A stretch of 37,539 nucleotides of DNA, taken from contig JALGVJ010000034.1 of assembly GCA_029838195.1 (NCBI GenBank), positions 1 through 37,539 on the forward strand. Direction: 5' to 3'. The translations under genes were made by a program, and so were the position numbers. Below the pieces are notes generated by a model. That model saw nothing but the letters and a program-made list of their open reading frames with translations. It was not told the DNA's origin and did not search any database. This document shows, one piece after another, positions 1 through 8,387 of this stretch (the stretch's first letter is position 1; each line of letters opens with the position of its first letter). Source of the stretch: Promethearchaeota archaeon. GTDB lineage: Archaea > Asgardarchaeota > Lokiarchaeia > Sigyniarchaeales > SOKP01.

Positions 1-113
1 AAGATGATATTTTACGGCTAATTAGGACAAGTAAAATAATGTCGGTTTGAATATCAAGACTAATCCATGCTAAATTTTAAAAAAAATAATATCTTATAAA
101 GTCAAGAAATTAT

Positions 114-1109
114 TTAATTGTTTGTTTTTTCTTTTAATTTGTTTAGAAGGGTATTTAAATAATTAAAGAGTTCGGGATAAAAAATCTTGAATAAGCGGAG
201 CCAATCTCTTCCTAAAAGAGCGCCCGATGAGAAACAAAAAATGAATCCTAATGAAATTATTTCTTCATTATGTAAGTGAAATATTGCCTTAGGCAAAAAA
301 TCAGTGCCATGTATCATGGCATTAATGGAAAAACTTAATAAAGCAATTCCTATAGGAAATATCATTTTTTTATTCAATTTATAAAAGGGAATATCTTTAA
401 TTTTTATTTGAATCTTTCCTTCAAAATTAAAATTTTCGGGGATACTATCTTGAGAATTAAAATCTTTATGGACAAACTTAAAATGCAAAATATCATTAAT
501 GTCCCTGAAGATTAAAAACCCCGCGAAAAATAAGAATAAAAGGATAAAAACCTGGAGGAAAGAAAGGATTATGACCGTTTCAATTTTTTTATAGCCTGCA
601 GGTATTAATGTCGAGCGATAAATCAATAAGCATGCTGCGATGAGTAAAATAATTAATCCTACAAAACCTTCGTGAAGGCTATATCTCCCGTAGGACACAT
701 ATCTTCTTATAGTACTTGAATGAGTTCTAATATAATATATAGTAAAAGAGATTATTCCTGGGCCTAATAGAGAATATATTATTAATTTAAAAAGTTCATA
801 ATAAATCTCTAAGGTACTTATTACCCTTCGTAAATCTAAAATGATAAAAATAACCATCAAGCTCCAAAAACTTACACTTATTGAAAATAAAATATAGAAT
901 AGTTTCTTAAATAGGTTGAAATCTATTAAAAATAAAAAAATATTGAAGAAAATACTAGTTATTATGATTGTGATCATTCGAAAGAAATTTATAGTGAAAG
1001 AATTATGGATTTCTACTAAATTTAAAATCAAAAATAAACCTAAAATCGAAATGGTAGTTCCACCAAGAAGAATTAAACTAATACGTTTAATTTTCTTATT
1101 AACAATCAT
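114..1109 (-). CDS. Polytopic membrane protein, unknown function
   Basis: A 331-residue protein that I cannot assign to a family. It has about eight hydrophobic segments: one near residues 10-30, several between 40 and 130, a pair around 150-200, and two in the C-terminal 80 residues. A polar stretch around residues 205-240 separates the two halves. There is no signal-peptidase site and no recognisable catalytic motif. The ATG start lies 28 bases from a TATA box on the same strand, so the transcript is probably leaderless. It is divergent from the thymidylate kinase gene and shares a 40-base promoter region with it. The long coherent frame and promoter make it a real gene; its role is unknown. 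Confidence 0.75.
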   Translation of the reverse strand: MIVNKKIKRISLILLGGTTISILGLFLILNLVEIHNSFTINFFRMITIIITSIFFNIFLFLIDFNLFKKLFYILFSISVSFWSLMVIFIILDLRRVISTLEIYYELFKLIIYSLLGPGIISFTIYYIRTHSSTIRRYVSYGRYSLHEGFVGLIILLIAACLLIYRSTLIPAGYKKIETVIILSFLQVFILLFLFFAGFLIFRDINDILHFKFVHKDFNSQDSIPENFNFEGKIQIKIKDIPFYKLNKKMIFPIGIALLSFSINAMIHGTDFLPKAIFHLHNEEIISLGFIFCFSSGALLGRDWLRLFKIFYPELFNYLNTLLNKLKEKTNN

Positions 1110-1149
1110 TACTTTTTATAAAATAAAATATTATTTATAATGGTTTATC
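1110..1149. promoter_or_regulatory. Compact bidirectional promoter
   Basis: Only 40 bases separate two divergent genes, and they hold a TATA box for each direction. TTTATAAA at 1115-1122 lies about 31 bases before the rightward TTG start. ATTTATAA at 1133-1140, read on the other strand, lies about 28 bases before the leftward ATG. Both spacings fit leaderless archaeal transcription. Confidence 0.6.
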
Positions 1150-1782
1150 TTGAAAGAAATTCCCTTTTTTTGCGCATTTGAAGGCATTGATGGATGTGGC
1201 TCCACCACCCATGCTAAATTATTGAAGGGTTTTTTAACTAATTTAGGATTTAAAGTACATTTAACACGGGAGCCTTCTGATTCTGAGATAGGACATTTAT
1301 TGAGAAAGTTTTTATCGGACAATAGTATCCCCCCTACTACAGATGCTCTTCTTTTTGCCGCTGATAGAGATTATCATTATCATGTTGAAATTAAAAAGAA
1401 ATTAGAAGAAGGATATATCGTTATTTCGGATAGATACGTGGAATCATCTATTGTATATCAATCCCTCCAAATCCCAGAAATCTCTGTTAAATGGGTCGCA
1501 GAAATTAATAAATTCGTGGGAAAGCCGGATTTGACAATTGTTTTAGATATCGATCCAAAGATTTCATTGGAACGTAAACGGGGAGAACCCTTAGAAAAAT
1601 TTGAAGATATTTCTTTTTTGATAAAAGTTCGACAATTGTATTTAGAACGGGCTAAAAACGAAGGATATGAAATCATTAATACAAATGATATCATTGAATT
1701 AGTACAAGAAAAAATACAGCAAATTGTATTGAAAAAATTGGAATCTGTGGGGGTCGATATTCAGACCCAAAAATTTGGATAA
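1150..1782 (+). CDS. tmk: Thymidylate kinase (dTMP kinase)
   Basis: Phosphorylates dTMP to dTDP in the dTTP pathway. The 210-residue length is normal for the family. The P-loop region near residues 10-22 reads FEGIDGCGSTTHA, the ISDRYVESS stretch supplies the DRY motif for the nucleotide monophosphate, and ERKRGEP near residues 140-146 is the LID region. The usual P-loop lysine is replaced by serine. Archaeal and bacterial Tmk proteins with threonine there are known to me, so this need not mean loss of activity. The TTG start is chosen because the domain begins straight after it and a TATA box lies 31 bases upstream. It is transcribed away from a membrane protein gene and has no obvious operon partner. 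Confidence 0.9.
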   Translation: MKEIPFFCAFEGIDGCGSTTHAKLLKGFLTNLGFKVHLTREPSDSEIGHLLRKFLSDNSIPPTTDALLFAADRDYHYHVEIKKKLEEGYIVISDRYVESSIVYQSLQIPEISVKWVAEINKFVGKPDLTIVLDIDPKISLERKRGEPLEKFEDISFLIKVRQLYLERAKNEGYEIINTNDIIELVQEKIQQIVLKKLESVGVDIQTQKFG

Positions 1783-2069
1783 ATCGAGCTCACCAGTTCA
1801 TGGAAACATTAATGTTATTTTTTATTGAATCTTGTAATAATGAATAACCGAATCATATAGAAAATAGCATTATTTAAGGATTAGCTTTTGAGATCTTCCA
1901 TTTTTAATCCGTTCTTTATTCATGCTGAAATGAACCGTTCTTTTATCTTCTTGGATAAATTTTATCATGATCCATCTAAATATTAGTAAAATAAATATAA
2001 AAGATGATAAATCCTCAAAATAATATTTATATAAGATTAAAAAAATAAAGGAAAAATGAAAAATTAGTA

Positions 2070-3338
2070 ATGAGTGAAATCATAAAAAATTTTAAATTTG
2101 ACGAGAGGAGGATTTTTGAGTACGTCCAAAAATTTAGTTTTCCTCGCTTGGCTGGTACTGCTGGTGAAAAAAAAGCTGTTGAGCTGGCGATTCAGACCTT
2201 TAAGGATTTAGGCTTTAAAGAAGAATCCATTATAAAACAAGAATTTGAATTTTCAGATTTTTATTCCACTACTTTAATTAAATTAATCATGGTTCTCAAT
2301 CTGACGTTTAGTTTCTTTCTATTATTCTTTATTTATATTTTACCAATAATTTCTTTCATAATAATAGGGGCTTTTGCTTTAATTTTATTGTGGATTATTA
2401 AAGGTGTTCAAAGACCGGAAAACCCTGGTTTTTTTGCCAAATATTATGGTAAAAAACTTTCTGCTACAAATGTAATAGCTAAGATCCCTCCCTTAAAAAT
2501 GAGTGAATCTAACTGTGGACACGTGCTTATTTCAGCCCATTTGGATAGCAAATCTCAAACTATAAGGACGGCTTGGCGAGTGACTTTATATCGTTTTTGG
2601 TTATATAATGGAATCATTTTGGCGATATTTTTCATCATGTTAATGATGGATGTATTTCTAAACTTAGGCTTGGCGAGAGATATAATTCTCCTAGGAATAT
2701 GGATATCAACTCTACTCATTTCGTTTTCTAATATTATTTTAATGTTGGTGGATACCGGTAATGAATCTCCTGGGGCTCTCGATAATGCTTCCGGCATGGC
2801 AATCGTTTTTGAATTAGGTTCGTATTTTTTAAAAAATCCATTGAAGCATTTTAATCTCTGGGTTTGTCAGTTTTCTGCAGAGGAACTTGGCACTATGGGA
2901 TCGAGATTTTTCGTAGATGCACATGAAGCCCTCTTTCTTAAAAATCCATCGTTCCAGTTTAATTTTGAAATGGTTTCCTTAGCTACACGAAACAAAAAAG
3001 CAAATAAAATTCAATATTTAAAATCATACGGAGTTTTTCCGAGAAAAGCCATCGCCCCTATTTTAGAAAAATACTTAAAAAAGGCCGCTAGAGAAGAAAA
3101 TATTGAAATCGAGGGATTTCACGTTTCTACGGGCGCCCATACTGATACAGTCCCATTTCACCAAAGGAAACTTAATGCGATTGATATAGTCACGAAAGAT
3201 TCTGCTTTTTGGACCCATTCTAAGGAAGATACGCCTGATAAAGTGGATCCAAAAGTGATTGCAGAAGCATGCGTGATCGTGGCAAAAGCTATTCGCTTAC
3301 TGGATAACGATTTCGAAAAACTCAAAATTCAAAAATGA
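2070..3338 (+). CDS. Membrane-anchored M28-family metallopeptidase
   Basis: A zinc-dependent aminopeptidase-like protein of 422 residues. The N-terminal part is soluble; a hydrophobic pair lies around residues 72-112 and another around 175-225, inserted between catalytic motifs. Visible metal-site motifs are AHLDS (about 157), GALDNASG (about 235), FSAEELGTMG (about 270) and GAHTDTVPF near residue 352. The acidic ligand usually seen as Asp in an NFD-type motif is Glu here (NFEMV). It is a paralogue of the gene at 18116-19303: both begin with a FSFPR-G-GE(K/R)KA pattern and share the insert layout, but the paralogue keeps NFDAIG. The substrate is unknown; the catalytic side could face either way across the membrane. 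The preceding 287 bases hold only AT-rich sequence. Confidence 0.85.
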   Translation: MSEIIKNFKFDERRIFEYVQKFSFPRLAGTAGEKKAVELAIQTFKDLGFKEESIIKQEFEFSDFYSTTLIKLIMVLNLTFSFFLLFFIYILPIISFIIIGAFALILLWIIKGVQRPENPGFFAKYYGKKLSATNVIAKIPPLKMSESNCGHVLISAHLDSKSQTIRTAWRVTLYRFWLYNGIILAIFFIMLMMDVFLNLGLARDIILLGIWISTLLISFSNIILMLVDTGNESPGALDNASGMAIVFELGSYFLKNPLKHFNLWVCQFSAEELGTMGSRFFVDAHEALFLKNPSFQFNFEMVSLATRNKKANKIQYLKSYGVFPRKAIAPILEKYLKKAAREENIEIEGFHVSTGAHTDTVPFHQRKLNAIDIVTKDSAFWTHSKEDTPDKVDPKVIAEACVIVAKAIRLLDNDFEKLKIQK

Positions 3339-3375
3339 TTTTATTGTAATGGAGTTACTTTATCTTTAGATTATC

Positions 3376-4635
3376 ATGTCAATTGCGGAAAAAATTTTAG
3401 CAGACCATTGTATTAATCAAATGAATGTGAGACCAGGTCAATTTATAGAGTGTAATGTAGATCTCGTCATGGTCCACGAACAACTAGGGGGAAGGATTCA
3501 TGTGGAATATGAAAAGCTAGGATTGGACCACGTGTGGGATCCTGAAAAAATTTTTTTTATTCTCGATCATTGGGTTCCTGCTCCTACAATAGAGTCGGCT
3601 CAAATGCATCAAGATTGTCGGAAATTTGCTAAGAAATATAAATTTGTACATGATATGGGGATGAATCAAGGAATTTGCCATCAAGTCCTCCCAGAGAAAG
3701 GCTTTGCGCTACCGGGCATGTTAATTGTAGGTTCGGATAGTCATACAACGACGTATGGAGCATTTAATTGTTTATCTACGGGAATAGGAGCAACGGATGT
3801 AGCCGTTGTCTTTGCGACGGGCAAATTATGGTTTCGCGTGCCTGAATCGTTTAAAATTATTCTTTCAGGGCAATTGAAGCCCGCAGTGCAGTCTAAAGAT
3901 TTTATTTTGACATTATTAGGGGAGCTCACCACGAAAGGTGCAATCTATAAATCCATAGAATTTCATGGGGAGGCTATTTCTTCACTTTCTATCGATTCCC
4001 GCATGACCATTGCTAACATGGTAGTTGAAGCTGGTGCAAAATTTGGTGTATTCATGCCCGATAAGAGGTTAAAAGAATGGTTGAGTAGTCGAACGCTTGA
4101 GTCTCATAAGGAAATCTTTCCCGATAAAAATGCAGAATATGAAAAAATTTTTCAATATGATTTGACAAAAATAGAACCCGTCATTGCAAAACCATATAGC
4201 CCTGATAATGTGGTTCATGTTAATGATATTGCAGGTTTAGAGATTGATCAAGCATTTTTAGGGAGTTGTACAAATGGACGCTTGGAAGATTTAAGAATTG
4301 CCGCAAGAATATTAAAAGGTAAGAAAATCGCTCCTAACGTGCGCATGATAGTGATTCCCGCTTCCAGGGAAATATATAAACAAGCATTAAAAGAAGGCTT
4401 AATTGAAATTTTTATTAATTCTGGAGCTGTTGTTGGAAATCCTACATGTGGCCCTTGTATTGGTGCTCAATTAGGCGTGTTAGGGTCCCATGAGGTGTGT
4501 ATTAGTAGTACAAATCGGAATTTTAAAGGAAGAATGGGAGATCCCTCATCAAAAGTCTACTTAGCATCTCCAGCTTCTGTAGCGGCTGCAGCATTAAAAG
4601 GATATATAACAGATCCGCAAGAGGTGTTTAATTAG
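3376..4635 (+). CDS. leuC: Aconitase-superfamily dehydratase, large subunit (LeuC/HacA type)
   Basis: Large subunit of 3-isopropylmalate dehydratase or homoaconitase, which isomerises a hydroxy acid through a 4Fe-4S cluster. At 419 residues it has the short archaeal/bacterial LeuC2 length. GSDSHTTTYGAFNCLSTGIG is near residue 120. The cluster cysteines are in LGSCTNGR (about residue 298) and GNPTCGPCIGAQ (about 358 and 361). The small subunit starts on the next base after its stop, so the two are surely co-transcribed and form the heteromeric enzyme. Archaea use this family for leucine synthesis and for homocitrate-type pathways; sequence alone does not settle the substrate. An IlvD-family gene and an acetolactate-synthase-like gene are elsewhere in the window but not linked. 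Confidence 0.9.
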   Translation: MSIAEKILADHCINQMNVRPGQFIECNVDLVMVHEQLGGRIHVEYEKLGLDHVWDPEKIFFILDHWVPAPTIESAQMHQDCRKFAKKYKFVHDMGMNQGICHQVLPEKGFALPGMLIVGSDSHTTTYGAFNCLSTGIGATDVAVVFATGKLWFRVPESFKIILSGQLKPAVQSKDFILTLLGELTTKGAIYKSIEFHGEAISSLSIDSRMTIANMVVEAGAKFGVFMPDKRLKEWLSSRTLESHKEIFPDKNAEYEKIFQYDLTKIEPVIAKPYSPDNVVHVNDIAGLEIDQAFLGSCTNGRLEDLRIAARILKGKKIAPNVRMIVIPASREIYKQALKEGLIEIFINSGAVVGNPTCGPCIGAQLGVLGSHEVCISSTNRNFKGRMGDPSSKVYLASPASVAAAALKGYITDPQEVFN

Positions 4636-5127
4636 TTGGGAAAAATTAAAGGGCTCGCATATCTCTTGGGAGATGATATTAATACAGATGATATAATACC
4701 CAGTCATGTTTTAACAGCAAGAGATCCAAATGAAATGGTAAAATATGTTTTAGAATTCAGAGATCCTGATTTTGTTAAAAAAAAACAAAAAGATACGATT
4801 ATTGTTGCCGGAGAAAATTTTGGAACTGGAAGTTCAAGAGAAGAGGCAGTTCACGTGTTTAAAATGATGAATATTAGCGCGATCATAGCTAAATCTTTCG
4901 CTCGAATTTATTTTAGAAACATGATAAATTTAGGAATTTTACCCATTCTCTTAAATTGGGAGAAAAACATATTTAATAACGGAGATTTATTAGAGATCTA
5001 TCCCAAGGAGGGTAAAATCGTTAATATCACTAAAAAATTAGAATATACTTTCGAAAAAATTCCTCCGTTTTTGATGAAATTCATGGAGGCAGGAGGAATT
5101 CTAAATTATTTAAAAAATAAACAATAA
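4636..5127 (+). CDS. leuD: Aconitase-superfamily dehydratase, small subunit (LeuD/HacB type)
   Basis: Small swivelling-domain subunit, 163 residues, normal length. It shows GDDINTDDIIP near residue 13 and the conserved GTGSSREEAV near residue 58, followed by AKSFARIYFRNMINLGILP. It starts with TTG immediately after the TAG of the large subunit gene, with no gap; the shared domain start leaves little room for another start. The residues after DDIIP, which in this family help decide between isopropylmalate and homoaconitate-type substrates, read SHVLTARDP. That does not match a pattern I can assign with confidence, so substrate choice stays open. Confidence 0.9.
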   Translation: MGKIKGLAYLLGDDINTDDIIPSHVLTARDPNEMVKYVLEFRDPDFVKKKQKDTIIVAGENFGTGSSREEAVHVFKMMNISAIIAKSFARIYFRNMINLGILPILLNWEKNIFNNGDLLEIYPKEGKIVNITKKLEYTFEKIPPFLMKFMEAGGILNYLKNKQ

Positions 5128-5135
5128 AACTTGAT

Positions 5136-5672
5136 TTACATTAAATCTAGAATTTCTTTTTGAATTTTTTTTATTCTTTTTTCCGATTTAACCAAAATTT
5201 TACTTTTCCCATATTTTTCAAACCACCTTTTAAATCGCTGTTCAATAGAAACCTCTTTCGTGCCCATGGACATCTTATCTGCTAGGCAAACTATTTTTTC
5301 CTCGATACTATGTGGAAGATAATCTTTTTCGGGCAAGCCTAATTCCTTAGCATCTTCTTTATCCAACCCTCCTAATATATGGGTTTCGCATATCCTCGCC
5401 AGTTTTTCGGGTAATCCCTTTTCCCGGAGTATTTTCCCCCCTATTAAGGCGTGTTCAAAACCATGGGTTCTGGCTCTTCCAATATCATGTAAAATTCCTC
5501 CTATTACCACTAATTCAGTATCAACTTTCACTTTTCTAATTTTTTTAGCTATTGCAAGAGCTTTATTAGCCACGCGGATGGAATGTCTACGGATAGATCC
5601 TGGTAACTTTTCTTTTCTCAATAAAATGAGAGCAAATTCCCTTGATGGCACTATTTCTTCTTTAATATCCAT
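5136..5672 (-). CDS. HD-domain phosphohydrolase (archaeal TIGR00295-like)
   Basis: A 178-residue single-domain HD protein. The metal ligands are visible in order: His in RRHSIRVA (about residue 30), the His-Asp pair in GGILHDIGR (about 62), His in FEHALIGG (about 73), His in CETHI (about 96) and Asp in CLADKMS (about 131). This matches the archaeal HDIG proteins grouped as TIGR00295, whose substrate is not known to me; nucleotide or RNA phosphate esters are the usual guess. It is convergent with the dehydratase pair, only 8 bases apart. The C-terminal 45 residues are basic and helical. Confidence 0.8.
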   Translation of the reverse strand: MDIKEEIVPSREFALILLRKEKLPGSIRRHSIRVANKALAIAKKIRKVKVDTELVVIGGILHDIGRARTHGFEHALIGGKILREKGLPEKLARICETHILGGLDKEDAKELGLPEKDYLPHSIEEKIVCLADKMSMGTKEVSIEQRFKRWFEKYGKSKILVKSEKRIKKIQKEILDLM

Positions 5673-5815
5673 TATAAAATTAAATTAAAAATAATGTTTA
5701 AGTTTTAGTTTTAACGAGATTTCTCGGGAAAAATGAGAAATTTAGCAAATAATCATTGCGAAAACATGAAATTTACAAGAAAAAATCGAGGAAATGCATT
5801 TAAGAGAGCAAATTT

Positions 5816-6304
5816 CTAAAATTCTTCATGTGGACCGCTGACTACACCCCCTACCACGCCTCCTATCAAGCAACCCAATACGGATGATATAATTCCTCCT
5901 AAAGTTGCAATCAATTGCCTGCCTTGGAACATTGCCATGAGATCCTCTCCCGAGATTATATTTAGCATTATCCATATTAAAGTCACGATCACGATTATCA
6001 AGGTTGAAGCGAAAAAGCCCCTCTTTATCCCTTTTGAGATCGTCCCTGAAATATATCCAATAAAAATCCACGATAAAAATTGAGGATTTAATAATTCAAA
6101 AAGGTCAAAAGTTTCTGATGTGAAAAAACCGATAATGTTGAACTCAAAATTAGCATCCATGAGAAACACGAGACTCTTAATTATATTATTTCCGGCATAA
6201 TTCTCTATAAATTGGAATATCGACCACATGGTAAGTAGGGATACCATAAAAAAGCTTAAAAAAATGCCAATGACAAGCCCTATAAGAAATCTTTTATCAA
6301 TCAT
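5816..6304 (-). CDS. Small four-helix membrane protein, unknown
   Basis: A 162-residue protein with about four membrane segments: residues 6-28, 72-95, 98-118 and 133-157. The last one is very glycine-rich (GGIISSVLGCLIGGVVGGVVSG), as in glycine-zipper or holin-like helices. Between the first two segments is an amphipathic stretch ending in FELLNPQF. I do not recognise a named family. It lies upstream of, and divergent from, the uS2 gene, with 83 bases between them. Confidence 0.65.
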   Translation of the reverse strand: MIDKRFLIGLVIGIFLSFFMVSLLTMWSIFQFIENYAGNNIIKSLVFLMDANFEFNIIGFFTSETFDLFELLNPQFLSWIFIGYISGTISKGIKRGFFASTLIIVIVTLIWIMLNIISGEDLMAMFQGRQLIATLGGIISSVLGCLIGGVVGGVVSGPHEEF

Positions 6305-6340
6305 CTTGTTTTTCTTTCTGATATTTTAAATGAAAATAAG

Positions 6341-6348
6341 ATTTATAA
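6341..6348 (+). promoter_or_regulatory. TATA box for the uS2 gene
   Basis: ATTTATAA preceded by an A/G-rich element lies about 43 bases before the ATG at 6388. This predicts a transcript start near 6370 and a leader of about 18 bases. A second AT-rich element, TATAAATA, follows at 6351-6358. Confidence 0.45.
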
Positions 6349-6387
6349 GGTATAAATAGTTTAGGACTATTTATCCTTTCTTCTTTA

Positions 6388-7311
6388 ATGAGAAAAATAT
6401 TAAAGTTAAGAAGTATTAAATCACATGTTTTTACTAATAAAATTTGTGAATATTATAAACTCTCACTAGTGTGCCTCTTGTCTCCAAAAAAAAAAGAAGA
6501 AAAGGAACATGAGAAAGAAAGTTCTAAGGAAGATACCAAAGACGATATTTTAGAGGATTTCGAAGAAGATTTCGATGAAGATTTTGAAGAAGACTTGGAT
6601 ATTGAAGAAGAACTAGATCTATTAGACACGGAAGATATAGATTCCGAGCTTACTACTCAAGAAACCGTCATTGATAAAGATGAGGAACTCAAGCAGTTGT
6701 ATTTAAGTTCAGGTATTCATATCGGGACAAAATTGCTTACTGGTGATTTTCGGTCGAGGAATTGGCAATATAGAATCACGAATTATGGCCTCTGGGTAAT
6801 CGATCTAGTTAAAACGAGCGAGCGAATAAAAATCGCAGCAAAATTCCTAAGTAAATTCATTGAAGAGGGAAGTGACAGCGTGATTGTTAGCTCCGTTCGC
6901 AGATATGGAAAGGAGCCAGTTAAGAAGTTTTGCGAAGTATTAGGTTGTAAGGCAATCATTAATAGATATATTCCGGGAAGTTTAACCAACCCGCAATTAC
7001 CATCTGACTATTACATTAAAGATCCTAAAGTAATTTTTATCGTAGATCCTCACGCTGACAAAGTAATCTTAAAAGAAGCCCAATTAGCACGAATTCCTGT
7101 GGTTTCAATAATTGATACGGACGACGTCTTAACAAATGTTGATTTAGCAATACCAGCAAATAATCGGGGTAAAAAAAGCTTGGGTTTAATTTTCTTTCTT
7201 CTGGCAAGATATATAATGTTAGAATTAGGAAAAATTGCCTCTGAAGAAGAATTCCCTTATACTATTGAAGAATTTACTTCTAAAATCATTCCTTATTACA
7301 GACAGCAATAA
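6388..7311 (+). CDS. rps2: Small-subunit ribosomal protein uS2 with acidic N-terminal extension
   Basis: Component of the 30S ribosomal subunit head. The archaeal uS2 core occupies about residues 105-300, with LSSGIHIGTKLLTGDF, SVRRYGKEPVKKF, RYIPGSLTNPQL, DPHADKVILKEAQLARIPVV and DLAIPANNRGKKSLGL. In front of it is a strongly acidic, repetitive tract around residues 40-95 made of EDFEED/DFDED-like units, absent from most archaeal uS2. The ATG at 6388 gives 307 residues and fits the TATA box. GTG at 6469 or TTG at 6478 (giving MSPKKKEEK...) would remove a 27-30 residue leader of unlikely content, so the true start is uncertain. It stands alone here rather than with rpl13, rps9 and RNA polymerase subunits. 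Confidence 0.92.
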   Translation: MRKILKLRSIKSHVFTNKICEYYKLSLVCLLSPKKKEEKEHEKESSKEDTKDDILEDFEEDFDEDFEEDLDIEEELDLLDTEDIDSELTTQETVIDKDEELKQLYLSSGIHIGTKLLTGDFRSRNWQYRITNYGLWVIDLVKTSERIKIAAKFLSKFIEEGSDSVIVSSVRRYGKEPVKKFCEVLGCKAIINRYIPGSLTNPQLPSDYYIKDPKVIFIVDPHADKVILKEAQLARIPVVSIIDTDDVLTNVDLAIPANNRGKKSLGLIFFLLARYIMLELGKIASEEEFPYTIEEFTSKIIPYYRQQ

Positions 7312-7553
7312 TTTTTAAGATAATTTTAAATCCTCCTTTAATATTCCCAAGATTAACAACTCCAAGCAAAATTATTGCGAGTTTTAATTCAAGGGAAAAA
7401 AATTTAATGATTTATTAATTATTAAACTCTTGAAGGTTTAATTTAATTTCATTTAATTATTATTCTTTTTACCTTTTAATTCATAGATAATAACTTTTTT
7501 AATTTCAACCCTTTTCATTTAATATGAAAAATTAATAATTATAGGTGAACAAA

Positions 7554-8330
7554 ATGAAGAAAGTGATAAGCTTTAGTGGAAAGGGCGGAGTTGGCAAGAC
7601 TACAAGCCTAGTTCTCTTTTTAAAATATATATTAGAAAAGAATGGTCATATAAATATTTTGGTCATTGATTCTGATCCCGATGCTAATATTGCAGATGTT
7701 ATCGGACAAAATATTCACTTTTCTGATACAATTGGAGGAAAAATGAAGGTTTTGAAGGAAAAAATTCAAAAACGTCAATTGCCCTTAGATGTCCCAAAAA
7801 ATCAAATTATTGAAGGGGATGTGTATAAATCCATAATCGAGCTTGATAAGTTCGACATTATTGAAATGGGGAGAACAGAAGGAGAAGGGTGTTATTGTTA
7901 TATTAATTCCGTGCTGAAAAATGTAATTGACACTTTATCGAAGAATTATGAGATTACTCTAATAGATTCTCCCGCTGGTTTAGAACATTTTGCACGAAAA
8001 ACAGGGCGGAATGTTACGGATTTAATCATCGTTACGGATCCTTCTAAGATGGGACTCCATACCATGAGGAGGATTTTAGAAATTACAAAAGAAGTCAACC
8101 TTCGATTTGAAAATATATGGGTTCTTGGCAATCGATTTCCTGATAATTTAACCGAAAATCTAGAAAAAGAAATTGAAAAGCTAAATGATGATCACGTGAA
8201 ATTTTTAGGAGTATTACCCAATGATGATGAGATTAGTGAATTTAACATGAAGGGAGAAAATCTTTTAAACATTTCCCAAGATAATCTTACTTATCAAAAA
8301 GCTAAAGAAATTTTTTCAAAAATTCTTTAA
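7554..8330 (+). CDS. cooC: CooC-like nickel-insertion ATPase (MinD/SIMIBI family)
   Basis: A P-loop ATPase of the CooC/AcsF group, which loads nickel into carbon monoxide dehydrogenase. The deviant Walker A SGKGGVGKTT is at residues 8-17, the switch Asp in VIDSDPDANIAD near residue 45, and the DSPAGLEHFAR switch II near residue 140. The CooC signature is the CxC in EGEGCYCYINSVL near residue 113, where two cysteines per monomer bind metal in the dimer. I chose ATG 7554 because GGTG at 7544-7547 is a well-placed Shine-Dalgarno sequence; a GTG at 7545 would add three residues. No CODH/ACS genes are in the window, so its target is inferred to be encoded elsewhere (Wood-Ljungdahl pathway). Confidence 0.85.
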   Translation: MKKVISFSGKGGVGKTTSLVLFLKYILEKNGHINILVIDSDPDANIADVIGQNIHFSDTIGGKMKVLKEKIQKRQLPLDVPKNQIIEGDVYKSIIELDKFDIIEMGRTEGEGCYCYINSVLKNVIDTLSKNYEITLIDSPAGLEHFARKTGRNVTDLIIVTDPSKMGLHTMRRILEITKEVNLRFENIWVLGNRFPDNLTENLEKEIEKLNDDHVKFLGVLPNDDEISEFNMKGENLLNISQDNLTYQKAKEIFSKIL

Positions 8331-8387
8331 CGTGCTCATTTAAATCTCACGCCGTTTTTCCTCTTTTTAAATAAAAAGATATAGATC

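Noticed and set aside
1873..1968. 32-codon leftward frame between tmk and the M28 gene
   Set aside because: No recognisable protein, no clear promoter, and short frames are common in this composition.
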